This document shows positions 46,948 through 58,749 of a stretch of DNA of 64,000 nucleotides, one piece after another. The position numbers were made by a program, and so were the translations under genes. The DNA is taken from NCBI GenBank assembly GCA_963921825.1, contig OY997589.1, forward strand, positions 21,039,735 through 21,103,734, read 5' to 3'. How positions within the stretch are numbered: the stretch's first letter is position 1; every line of letters begins with the position of its first letter. A model generated the notes under the pieces. The model saw only the letters and a program-made list of their open reading frames with translations. It was not told the DNA's origin and ran no database searches. Source of the stretch: Erodium maritimum. Taxonomy: Eukaryota > Streptophyta > Magnoliopsida > Geraniales > Geraniaceae.

Positions 46948-48084
46948 TGTTGGGGCTCGAGGTAGGGTTGGAGATGAACCAACTCGCAGGGGAAAATTAA
47001 TTAAAACCAAGAGACGATTAAAACCATGTAACAACTAACAAAGAATGGATTCACAAGCGAAAAATTCAGCACTATATCTTACCAAAACAAGAACACCAGG
47101 TAACGAATGATTGGCTTGAGTCTCCAAGACGCTTACATATCCACATGAGAATCAATGTCACGCCCTAAATCCGGTTTTGACCGGACTCGAGATGTGAATT
47201 TAAAAAAATAAATGATAAAGCAATTTTAATACTAAAATGGGCCTCAAATAACAGTTTAAAATATTCGAATAACAACGCGAGTCACAGCTCGACAAAACCA
47301 AGTAATAATTGAGTTTAAAATTCAAATAAACAGCACGTCTCTAGACCACACTAGACAAGACCCTCGCTAGCTCCCAAGCTCCGAGAATCCCGCTAGCACA
47401 AATCTCGCTCAAGACCTGTAAAACAACAAGGTAAAGGGGTGAGCTTTCGCTCAGTAGGAAAAAGTAGTTAAGGTAATGAGTATCCGCTCACCACCACGAG
47501 TAACCGTCCAATTAAGGCATACTAGCATGGCACAACCCTTATGACCTCAACGGAGAACACAAAATCACAACCACACTTACATGACCACTATCACGTTGTA
47601 CTCACATCACTTATCCAATCATCAATCATACAATACACAGTAAAACAATCATACGTCCCGTACCGCAGTCACCGAACTCCGCTGGTTGTACACAACCCGA
47701 CTCTATCATATCATACCGGAACACACATCGTCGACCAAGATATCTTCCCGGAACCGCATCGGGGCACAGTCACAATACATCGTACCGGAACACATAGCCT
47801 CTGCGTAGATGCCTTCCTGGTAATCCGTCGGGGCACAATCACTATACTGATCACGTAACCGTCGGCCTAGACACCCTACATCGGCATACCCCATCGATGT
47901 AGGTATCGTACCGGAACAACACCCCGGGGGACCGCGCATACGTGGGATCACACCGTCGGCCTAGGTACTACCCTACACCGGCTTACCCCCTCGGTGTAAG
48001 TACTTGGAACTCACATCAAGAGAATAACACGCATCAAAATGCCATAGTTCAACCACGGCTTACCAAGCCCAGCAATCTTACCAC

Positions 48085-49772
48085 TGTTAGTCTTAGTGCC
48101 CGTAGTTCAATCTTAAATGTCCAAATGTATATATCATCGTTAGCAATAAAATTAAAGCGGCTTTATATTACTTATGTGTTGGAGTAATATATCGATGTGT
48201 GCTCTGATCTATGCCCACCATGCGAATAGAACCATAGATCGAGATAGATCACACTCGATGGGTCCCTAGTCAACAAAGCTTCACTAGAAGCGACTAGTAT
48301 GAAAGATGGCTCTTTATGGCTTACGTTCTGTTAGTCATTGGAATGGGATTCCGGAGTTTGATCATAGATATCATGTGGGACATGATATTTGATGACCCGC
48401 CCTGAATATGTGCCATAGATTAAGTCATGAACATATTCAGTGTTGTAGCTTGTCATGTATCCTTAGACCAAGGAGTCTTTGTGATCGCTATGTAGTCAAC
48501 AACTGAGTTTGACCTGAGCCTAACGTTGTCTGTAACAGGGCTTCCATAACGGCCAGGATTGGCTTGGGGACGGGCTACATGAGTGACACGAAAGACGGCT
48601 AAGGGATTTATCCCTCATACTAAGGTATGGGAAAGATATCGGTTCTCGGCCGCTTGATCGAGAGTGACTGGAAGAATAGCATGGCCATGCACATGATACT
48701 GGGTATCATATCTTCAGTCATCTCACATATCAAGGAACGGTGATTGAGAATAATAAGGATGACGACTCTATGCCTTATCTCAATCAGGATATCGAAGATA
48801 AAAGGATAATGACAGGGATGACGGAAAGGTTAGAATCGACAGGGTCGATTCGTTATGCAGTGTCAGGCAATACTAAAGTCTCGTTAGTTGCCACTTAAAT
48901 AGAATCAAGTAAAATGGGATTTTACGTTGATCTATTGACATGCATAAACCTAAGGGTCACACCGGAGGATGAAACTCATTGACACATTTATGGAGAATGG
49001 CCAAAAGGGAGTTGTCTCGGGACATGACCAAAACTGGGTTTTGGGTCATGTGCCCGTAAGTGAATAGGACTTTACTGATCGAGACAAGGCTTGGAGTCTT
49101 GGGATTGATCGCGTCGGATAATGTTGGACATTTCCGGTATGGAAGGCTTGGAGGCGATGAGCGAATCACGGGACCTCGTTGGAAATGGCCACGGGCCATG
49201 TTCCAAGAGGCCCATGAAAGGCTCATGCAACCAAGGCCCATGGAACTAATTAATCAAGTCTTGATTAATTAGTACTAAGCAAGCAAGACAAGGATTAAGG
49301 TGTTGGTGATTCACCACCTAACCCAATCTTGTCTTGCCATACTTTGTCCTATTTACACCTTACTTGACACCATACTTGTCCCATGCCTTTAGTTGGACAA
49401 GTATGGGTTTTGTTATGTTTAAGTCATCTTTTTTCAACATAACAAAGACAAGACAAGAATAGGAAACACATTTTCTCTCCCTCTTCCATGGCCATTTCGG
49501 GTTTGGCTAGTTTCCACCTCCATTTTTGTGTTCTTGAGTCCTCAAAGAGAAGAACTATGTGGCTTTGATTCCCATGTGGATACGTAGGCGTCTTGGAGAC
49601 TCAAGCCAATCATTCGTTAACCGGTGTTCTTGTTTTGGTAAGAGATAGTGCTGAATTTTTCTCTTGTGAATCCATTCTTTGTTAGTTGTTTCATGGTTTT
49701 AATCGTCTCTTGGTTTTTATTGATTTTCCGCTGCGAGTTGGTTCATCTCCAACCCTACCTCGAGACCCAACA
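48085..49772 (+). mobile_element. Inner solo LTR of the nest, Copia-like, TSD ACCAC
   Basis: 1688 bp, from TGTTAGTCTTAGTGCCCG to CTCGAGACCCAACA. Perfect TSD ACCAC at 48080-48084 and 49773-49777. Same family as the outer LTR (46948-53109), in the opposite orientation. Contains no coding DNA. Confidence 0.92.
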
Positions 49773-50609
49773 ACCACAACACGGCACATCGGTCTATCAA
49801 TCACCTGATCATATCACACACATAGGTTCACGTCACATCAAGCATGACACACTTGCCCAAACATAGCAACATATCACAAGAGCATATCATATCGTCATTC
49901 TCAATCTAACGACGATTAACCACACATCATGCCTCACAGTCATATATAATGGCATCACAATCACACACAAACCTAAGGGCTCGACATGGCCCACATGCAT
50001 TTCTACAGCACGACAATTCCCAAACTAACGGCTCGACATGGCTCGTAAGCTATCCCTCATTTCACATGTTCCTCACATCCTAATCATGCAATTCTAATAA
50101 TTAAAACAAGTATTCGCCACCTATATGCATACTAGTAACTTTCCGCAATTAAACCGGTATTCGTTACTTTCCCTACCTCGATCGCTTTCTGAACGCTTAA
50201 TCACTTCATGAGGTCCAAAAGTCTCCTCCTCCGCCAAACTCGGGTCCAATGTCTAAGATTACAAGCAATACAAGAATTAATGCTAATTTAAGTGTGCATT
50301 AAAGAGGGAAATACCCAAACTAATCCCAATTGCTCAACTTGGCAAAATAGGCCCGGAAGGCCCATTTTGCCCGGAATCGGGAAAACGTCCCTCGGGACTC
50401 CGGAAATTCCCCTTTTTGTGTCTAACATTCATAATTAATTTACTTGTTCCAACGCACTTGATGGAATTAAATTCTGAGGTCTGAGCGTTCTAAATTCGTA
50501 ATTAAAGTTTCCAAGCGTTTTTCTCGAAGTTTCATGAACCACATCCATAATTCGTTCCGGGTGTGAAAACATCGTCCCGGGGTTCACCCACGAACTTTCA
50601 AATTACGAA

Positions 50610-50770
50610 TCCACCAAAACCCGGCCATGTGGGCCCCACGGCCACACATGGCCGTGGGTGTCCGAACCGGACCGGTCGGTCACGGTCCAAGTGAGGCCGA
50701 CCATGGCCGGTCCCGTATCTAAGGGTGGCCGACCATGGCCGGTCATCCCCTCCTCCGGTTGCCGGATTCC
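50610..50770. repeat. GGCCATGGCC-type palindrome cluster in LTR
   Basis: Repeated CCATGGCCGGTC, GGCCGACCATGG and CCACGGCCACACATGGCCGT words in about 160 bp. It occupies the position matching the TGACG/CGTCA cluster of the other Del/Tekay LTR. Confidence 0.6.
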
Positions 50771-53114
50771 AGTGACCGGCCGGAGCTCCAGCAAGCCTCC
50801 GGTCACCAGAAAATACTTAATTTCTCCAACAAGCTCCTAACTAGTTTTAGATTCTCCATAACACCATTGCTAAGTTCAAAACCTTCAAAAACCACCTTAA
50901 ACACTTCATAGTTTCAAGACCCAAGGTGGGTAGTTGATTTCCATCATCAAACTCTACTTTCTCTTCACAAATCACCAATTAACTCAACAAGACCTCAAAA
51001 CTCATCAATCCCAACTAGTTCCAAGCCTTTTCTAGAAAACTCATAAACCCAAACTTCTCAAAAATGAATTTGGTTCGAAGATTTACCTTATAAATGGATA
51101 GATGAAGAGGATTAAGACGTTTTTGAGAAGGTTTGGTGAAGAAAGGTCCTTAAAGGAGCTCCCTTTGTCTTGCTTCCTCTTCAAGCTTCAATGGAGTTTC
51201 ACACCCTCTCTCTTCTCTCTATGAGGTTCGGCCAACAAGGAAGAAATGAGCAGAAATTTTACCCCCATGTGGTCTTATCCTCTAAGTGGAAAAGTCCATT
51301 TCGTCCTTTAGCCCATCTCTCTCTATTTTGTCCAGATGTGGGGACCATTTGGTCTTTTAACCCACTTTTCTTCCCCTCCAAGCTAGCATGGACATGTGTC
51401 CATGTGGGGACCACTCCTATCCAAAATATCTCAGCTCATATTATTTTATTCGTTAATACTCCAAAATCGACCTAGTTTGACCCGGGTATGACTTTTTCAC
51501 AAAAGGTGTCATTTGAAAGGAAATGACCCAACTAAGCTAACCGTAACGACGGATAAGCTTTTGGGGTCCCAGAAAGGTCCCGAATGACTCCTGGAGTCAT
51601 CGGTTGACTTTTCTAGCGGAAAGTCAACTTTCCCTAAATTTTCCCAGTTCGACCGGGAACGACCGGGGGCGGTTCTTACAATCAAAGCCACGTAGTTCTT
51701 CTCTTTGAGGACTCAAGAACACAAAAATGGAGGTGGAGCTGTCTTGTGTTTGTTATGTTGAAAAAAGATGACTTAATCATAACAAACCCCATACTTGTCC
51801 AACTAAAGGCATGGGACAAGCATGGTGACAAGTAAGGTGTAAATAGGACAAAGTATGGCTAGACAAGATGGGGTTAGGTGGTGAATCACCAACACCTTAA
51901 TCCTTGTCATGCTTACTTAGTACTAATTAATCAAGACTTGATTAATTAGTTCCATGGGACTTGGTTGCATGATCCTTTCATGGGCCTCTTGGAACATGGC
52001 CTGTTGCCATTTCCAACGAGGTCCCGTGATTCGCTCATCGCCTCCAAGCCTTCCATACCAGAAATGTCCAACATTATCCGATGCGATCAATCCCAAGACT
52101 CCAAGCCTTGTCTCAATCCGTAAAGTCCTATTCACTTACGGACACATGACCCAAAACCCAGTTTTGGTCATGTCCCGAGACAACTCCCGTTTGGCCATTC
52201 TCCATACATGTGTCAATTAGTTTCATCCTCCGGTGGGACCCTTAGGTTTATGGATGTCAATAGATCAAAGTAAAATCCAATTTTACTTGATCCTATATAA
52301 GTGGCAACTAACGAGACTTTAGTATTGCCTGACACTGCATAACGAATCGACCCTGTCAATTCTAACCTTTCTGTCGTCCCTGTCATTATCCTTTCAGCAC
52401 CGATATCCTGATTGAGATAAGGCATAGAGCCGTCATCCTTATTATTCTCAATCACTGTTCCTTGATATGTGAGATGACTGAATATATGATACTCAATATC
52501 ATGTGCATGGCCATGCTATTCTTTCAGTCACTCTCGATTAAGCGACCGAGAACCGATATCTTTCCCATACCGTATTATGAGGGATAAATCCGTTAGCCGT
52601 ATTTCGTGTCACTCATGCAATCCGTCCCCAAGCCAATCCTGGCCGTTATGGAAGCCCTGTTACGGACAACATTAGGCTCATGTCAAACTTAGTTGTTTAC
52701 TGCATAGCGATCACAAAGACTCGTTGGTCTAAGGATACATGACAAGCTACGACAATGAATATGTTCATTACTTGATCTATGACACATATTCAAGGCGGGT
52801 CGTCCAATATCATGTCCCACATGTATCTATGATCAGACTCCGGAATCTCATTCCAATGACTAACATATTGTAAGCCATAAAGAGCCATCTTTCATACTAG
52901 TCGCTTCTATTGAAGATTTGTTGACTTGGGACCCATCAAGTGTAATCAGTCTCGATCTATGGTTCTATTCTCATGGTGGGCAAAGATCAGAACACACATC
53001 GATATATTACTCCAACACATAAGTAATATAAAACCGCTTTACTTTTATTGCTAACGATGATATATACATTTGGACACATAGGATTAAACTACGGGCACTA
53101 AAACTAACATTTCG

Positions 53115-53318
53115 AATGTTTGTTTTTTGAGTGGAACAACGATTTATTGTAGCTGATACAACACTCTTTTGTTAAAAAGTAGTTTATCTTTTAAAAGAAA
53201 GGTGTGGAGCTAGTAAAAATTATATATTTGTTTAGAACAAATTATGGTCTAGTTATGATAATTTGATATATGGTATGGTGGTTAAACTTAAAAATTTCAA
53301 TCATGTTATGAAAATATG
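53115..53318. other. Spacer between the LTR nest and the Copia element
   Basis: A/T-rich, no feature recognised. Expected to hold the 3' remainder of the LINE at 46380, but no poly(A) end was identified. Confidence 0.4.
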
Positions 53319-53581
53319 TGTTGGATAACTAATTCTATTCATGGAGACTTAAGTTGCAAGACTTTTGGCTTTCCATTTCCCTTCTTTATGTGTAGGTTAA
53401 TGTGTATAGGTTGGTGTCATTACGGTTATGACCTTTCATGTACATGTTATGAGCCTATAAATAGAGGCTATTGTAAAGGATGAAAGGATATCAATGAAAT
53501 AATCTATCCTACTCTCTCTATGTTCTCTTGTTCTCTCTAATATCGTTCTTCCATTTACAGCATTTTGTTCTTACTTTCACA
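53319..53581 (+). repeat. Left LTR of the Copia element, 263 bp, with TATA box
   Basis: Begins TGTTGGATAACTAATTC, has TATAAATA at 53456-53463 within CCTATAAATAGAGGC, and ends CTTTCACA before AAACGTTATCAACAC. The short length and TATA placement fit a Copia LTR. Confidence 0.8.
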
Positions 53582-53584
53582 AAA

Positions 53585-53596
53585 CGTTATCAACAC
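53585..53596 (+). other. Copia primer-binding-like site
   Basis: CGTTATCAACAC directly after the LTR, close to the GTTATCAGCACG site seen in many plant Copia elements that prime on an internal part of tRNA-Met. Confidence 0.6.
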
Positions 53597-54912
53597 AAAT
53601 TGCTCTACTGTCCAAGTATCAAAGTCTCATATTATTGTCAATTTGTTTATATTTGATTCATGCTTACTTATACAATTTAATTTACAACTTTCAATAAGTA
53701 TGCTCTGTGATCGCCAATGAAACATTGGATCTTTCACATCAAAAATTTGATGTTTATCATATACTTGTGTCTTGTTGTTGATACTCGAATGTGAGATTTA
53801 TTGAAATCGAATCATTTGGACCCGAAGTTCCAAGATACGAACCATTTGCTTATAATATGCAGCTTGCCTTAAAGGCATGAAGCTTAAAAAAATTATATAC
53901 GGTTACATGGGTAGTTCGGCTACTCCATGTGTTCGCTCGTCGCATGGTCGTTTTGTGAATGAATTTGTGAGGTCGTATATTTGTAGCCTAAAGTTTACAA
54001 ATATGATGATATGTTGGATCAAAATTTTCAAATACATAATACCATCGACTTGATGTATCTTGGACCAGAAGTTCCAAATACATGGTACAACAAATGGTTG
54101 TGTATTCTCTCTCATATATGAATAATAGTATTACAGTTGATGGTTCATGTAACTAATGGCACATTCTTTACTTATATTTTTACTTAGTTGATTATATTGA
54201 TTTTATAGTTTTACAATGTCGAACCATTTTGAACCCGAAGTCCAAATATTAACGAGAAAAGATTTACGGAACCTGAAATTTTGATTTAAGATCGTGGGTC
54301 TTATAACTTACTGAAATTAGAGTGACCCGAAGTTCACATGTACCTAATGATGACAAAACCCGAAGTTTTGGTTCAAAGTATAAAATGAAGAAATTAGAGG
54401 TACCCGAAGTTCACATGTACCTGATGATGACAAAACCTGAAGTTTTGGTTCAAAGTATAAACTTGAAACTTACTTTTATGACTAAATGACAGACCACAAG
54501 CCCGAAGCTTGTAACTTGTGTCCATGGCTTGAAGCCTAAAATTTTATATATAGTTATTTTTATTTAGTACGAATACCCCACGAGCTTTCTTGGTGTGTGG
54601 TTATATACATGTTTAATTTTTATATTTATACACCCCACAAGTTCGTTCATTGTGTAAATCATAATATATACTTATTCACATTTGTGTGGACATTATGTAT
54701 ATTCTATATGTATAACCTGAACTTTACACAAGTCATTATATTTTGAACAAGAAGTTTCATAATCGTCAAGAAACAAGTTTATTGAAATTGTCATTTAAGT
54801 AAACAAGATACGTGCAATTACTAAAAAAAATGTGGCCTGAAGCTTACATGAAGACCCAAAGTTCTAAATTGATGATCCTTGCAGGATTGATAAAACAAAA
54901 TATTTTCACACG
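53597..54912 (+). pseudogene. Copia leader/gag region with repeated CCCGAAGTT words
   Basis: Many copies of (A/C)CCGAAGTTC(C/A) with spacers occur from 53820 to 54520. 54316-54468 is a clear tandem pair with a 77-bp period (each with ATTAGAG, CCCGAAGTTCACATGTACCT and GAAGTTTTGGTTCAAAGTAT). Open frames are short and broken. The region is part of the Copia 5' internal DNA by position. Confidence 0.6.
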
Positions 54913-54917
54913 TCATC

Positions 54918-57900
54918 TGTCACGCCCCAATTTCGGTAAACCGAACTCAGGACGCGAACGTTTAAAATAAGAAAAACACCTTGAAACCATTTCCATTAAA
55001 ACACTTTACAATACTAGTTGAGTTCAACAAAGGATAGTTACAACTCAAAATAAAACGTCCCACAAGCGGACAAAAAGCGAGGTATCCGTCTCTAGACTAA
55101 AAGTAACCCGGACTCCCGCCCCTAGCTCTTCAAGCTTCGGAAGCTCACCTAGTCCGACCTGCGACAAGTACCTATAGGAAAAGCAGCTAGGGGTGAGCGT
55201 TCGCTCACCACCACGGATAACAGACTGACTACGGCATAATTAGCAGACAATGCCGGTAACACCACAATAAACTCAACCCCGGGGAACACTATCCCCAACT
55301 CAAGTACTTTGACTGACAAACACCCACGATGACCTTCCTCGAACGACTCAACTCTCAGACTCGTGATGTAGACCCGACACGACAACCACGACCTCTTCCA
55401 AGGACACGATAGAAAGCTACGCAACACCACATAAGATCACAAAGGATCGCACACCAAACAAGATCACAAAGGATCGCAAACCAGCTGCTTAGTAACCTCC
55501 CTCACACCATTTACCGATCTCATCAGGTCAGGCAGTCGACCTGTTGCAATTCCTCGACAGAAAGTCAGATCAGGCTGTCAACCTATCACGCTCACAACCA
55601 CCGAACCACACACGCGCGGCCAGGACCCCTTTACTGACGGGCGGGCCCCCTACCCCGTCTAAACGTGCAGACGCGTGTGATCGAGGACCCCCATTTAATG
55701 AAGCGGGCCCACAACCTCAGGTAACCACAATCACAATCACAGTTCAACAACAGCAACAACACAAGTTCAGCACTCCACAGGCACTCATGGCCACCCAAGA
55801 CACCAACCCTAAAACACGGACTCAACAGCCCCACAGGCACTCACGGCCTCCCAAAATACACCAACAGTAACACACGGCTCAACGACCCCACGGGCACTCA
55901 CGGCCACTCAAAACCACCAATGGTAACTCACGGGTTCACAACCCCACGGGCACTCACGGCCACCCAAAACACCAAAACGACAACACAGGCTCTCAAGGCC
56001 ACCCAAAACTCAACAGTAACAACACGGCTCTCAAGGCCACCCAAACTCGACGATAAATAACACGGGCTCTCAAGGCCACCCAAACTCAACAACAAAAAAC
56101 ACGGCTCTCAAGGCCACCCAACTCGACGATAAATAACACGGCCCTCAAGGCCACCCAAACTCAACAACAAATAACACGCAACAACCTCCGGCAGAATCGA
56201 TGTCTCCAATAGTCCTAAGATCGCTAGTTTCACAAACAACCTCCGGGCATGGTCATATGCCTCCAGTAATTCAATTATCGCTAAGTTCTCTGCTCCTATG
56301 ACACTACTAAGTGTCACATGCATTTCCAATAATCACTACGTTCCCGTATCATGCTTTTCTGATAAACGCTAACCTAAATAACCCACGACACCCCGGTGCC
56401 ACATGCAATTCTACAGTTAACTTTCCCTAGTCAGGGCCGAGATCCGGCTACTTTTCCCTACCTCAACTGAAGAGCAACCGCTATGTCTCCTAGCTGCTGA
56501 CGTCCTGGCTCGCTACCTCCGGGCTTCACTTCGATCGAAGCCGGACTCTAAATTTAACACGAAGCCACAAATTAATAACGGTTCCACCGTTAGGGTAAAG
56601 ATTACGATTTGTCCAGTTTAAATCCGACATTTGTCTTTTAAACTCGAGCGGGCTAAAAGCGGGATCACGACGAATCAGTTTCGAGCCCCGAGCACAGAAC
56701 CCGGTGCATGGACTTCGAGACACGGCTCCCGAGGCACCGATTCTGCGCTCCGCTATTAAACCCATCCTAAGTCCGTTTCAACAACCCGATTATTCGTTCC
56801 ACGCTCAACAGTTCAAGGCCCATTTTAAATCAAATCTGATTGTTCTTTTTAATTCCTTTTTAAAACCAAAGTCGTTTTAGCTCATTTTCCTACCAATTTG
56901 TTTCTCAAAACTCCTCGACTCAAAACCGTTATTAAAACCAAATTGATGTTAATTCCTTTTATTTTAAATCATTTTCCAATTTAAATCTGATTTTTAAACC
57001 CCTTTCTATCTAACTTAGGTTTCGTTATACTTTCCTTTTGAAAATTGTTTTCTTTTCACATTTATGTTCCAACTTCGATTCCACACGCCCAAAAATCAGT
57101 TCTTTTGATCAAAACAGATCATACCCCCCTTTTGAACAAATCTGATTTTAATCTAAAACTCAATTTAAACCATTTTTCTCCTTTAGTCAAATCTGGTTTT
57201 GTTTTACACAATTTCCCTTTTTTTACAGATCAACGTCTTTAATTTTCTGATTTCATTTCCAAAAATACACGGCCAGATTCAAACTGTTTCTGGACGAGAA
57301 AATAAACAAAAGGAGAAGCTCGGTTTTCGAAGCCGGCCGATCAGAACCTTACGGTGGTACGGCTCACCGTAGGAAGGGGGAAAGGGCGACGACGGCGGCG
57401 GTGGTGGTGGTCGTGGGCACGACGGGGCGCGGCTGAGGGTTTCCCCTCAGATATGACTGAATCCGGCCGTAACTCGCCGGATCTGGTGAGCGCCGGCGAC
57501 GTTGAGGACGATACCGGCGGGGTCGGGGACGAGGTGGTTCGGAAGGTCAGAGAGGCGGGGGCTACGGCTTCGAGAGGGAGGCGACGGAGGAAGGGTTTCA
57601 CGGTGGTCGGAGGGGAGAAGGAGGTCGGAGACGAACTGTGAGGGGGAGGAGGGACGGTGGCGTTGAGAGGGCCGGAGAGGAAGGAAGGGCGGTGGCTGTC
57701 GTGGTCGGACGGAGGAGGTCGGGGATGAGGTTCGAAGAAGACGAAGACGGAGTGAGGGAAGGGAGAGGAGGCGAGGGAGAGGGTGGTGGCCGGATCCGGT
57801 GAGGGAGAAAACGGCGTGGAAGAGGAGGAAGGGGGAGGGTGACGTCGGGTTCGGGAGAGGAGAGGGGCGGCAGAGTGAGGGGATTAGGGTTTCTGAGGGA

Positions 57901-58085
57901 GGAGGAGGGGTTTTATACCCCGAGCTCCCACGGGCTTGGGCCACCCCAACCGGGCCTGATTTTCGGGCTTTGCCGAAGTGGGCCGCGCGGCCCAGAGACG
58001 GCTTGCCCGGGCCGGGTTGCTGGTCTGGCCGGGTTGCTGGTCGGGTCCGGTCCGACCCAACAGTTTTTTTTAAGCGGTCTTCACA
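54918..58085 (-). mobile_element. Solo LTR, Ty3/Gypsy type, 3168 bp, TSD TCATC
   Basis: Begins TGTCACGCCCCAATTTCGG and ends TAAGCGGTCTTCACA. Perfect TSD TCATC at 54913-54917 and 58086-58090. It lies within the gag region of the Copia element. Related in inverted orientation to the LTR at the right end of the window, sharing the block with GTGTCATAGGAGCAGAGAAC and the minisatellites. GC-rich near 57350-57950, where open frames on both strands are compositional. Confidence 0.93.
55780..56165. repeat. Minisatellite within solo LTR: ~58-bp and ~39-bp units
   Basis: About four units with GGCACTCACGGCCACCCAAA at ~58-bp spacing are followed by about five ~39-bp units with GGCTCTCAAGGCCACCCAA. The same two unit types, inverted, occur at 63040-63930 with different copy numbers. 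Confidence 0.85.
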
Positions 58086-58090
58086 TCATC

Positions 58091-58749
58091 ATATTATTTG
58101 TAATCGATTAAAAATGCTTTCCTCTACATTTCTTCCATCTAGTATGTTCCTGAATCGGCATTACCGAGAATACCAACAGAATCAGACTTAATATATTTAT
58201 TGCTGAAATAATGAATTATTGTTGAAAACCATCAAGCTTGCCTTGTTGGCAGCACTCTGTTCCCTAAAGTGAATGCGATAGAATATGGGTAGATCAGAAC
58301 TCAAGCAAGGCTGATGCCCCATACGTGGTCGTGGTCATGGTCATGGTCATGGTTATGAGCGTGATAATTTCCAATTCCATGGAAAAATAATGTGTACCAC
58401 CAGAATGGAACGAGTATGAAAGGCGCAAGAAATAATATGGCCCATCAAATGAAAACTCATGAACGTGATGAAAGTTATTTTGTAAATGTAGTTGATTGCG
58501 TACATGAAGTATGATCAAAAATATGATTGAAGGAAAATAAAAAAAGGTAGAGAGAAACTTTATTGATGACTTAGATTCTGAAGATCTAATCAAATGTCTC
58601 TAACTCATTTGCAGATGATGACGGGAAAATAAGTATCATTAATATGAGTTAATCTTTAGATGATTTATATTAATATTTCTGTTATATTCTTATATAGTTT
58701 GTAAACTAATACATCACTATTCTAAGATAAAAGGATATGGATCTCAGAA
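58091..58749 (+). pseudogene. Copia gag C-terminal region
   Basis: Near 58325-58370 a Gly/Arg/His-rich stretch reads GRGHGHGHGYERDNF, as found before the zinc knuckle of Copia gag. Frames are broken by many stops further on. Confidence 0.55.

Larger units (their letters stand above)
47156..51680 (-). mobile_element. Middle solo LTR of the nest, Del/Tekay family, TSD ATCAA
   Basis: Begins TGTCACGCCCTAAATCCGG and ends GGGGGCGGTTCTTACA, the same family as 16844-19547. Perfect TSD ATCAA at 47151-47155 and 51681-51685. It carries an insertion at 48085-49772; its own length is about 2832 bp. At the place where the 16844 LTR has the TGACG cluster, this copy has GGCCATGGCCG palindromes (about 50620-50760). 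Confidence 0.93.
46948..53109 (-). mobile_element. Outer solo LTR of the nest, Copia-like, TSD TTTCG
   Basis: Starts TGTTGGGGCTCGAGG and ends CACTAAAACTAACA. It is the inverted counterpart of the LTR at 48085-49772. Perfect TSD TTTCG at 46943-46947 and 53110-53114. It is split by the Gypsy solo LTR at 47156-51680; without that insertion it is about 1632 bp. No PBS, PPT or coding DNA, so it is solo. Assignment to Copia rests on TGTTRG...CAACA ends and the TTTTCCGCTGCGAG-like stretch near the LTR end, and is only probable. Confidence 0.88.

Noticed and set aside
57350-57950. GC-rich open frames on both strands
   Set aside because: Compositional, inside a solo LTR bounded by a perfect TSD; no domain visible.
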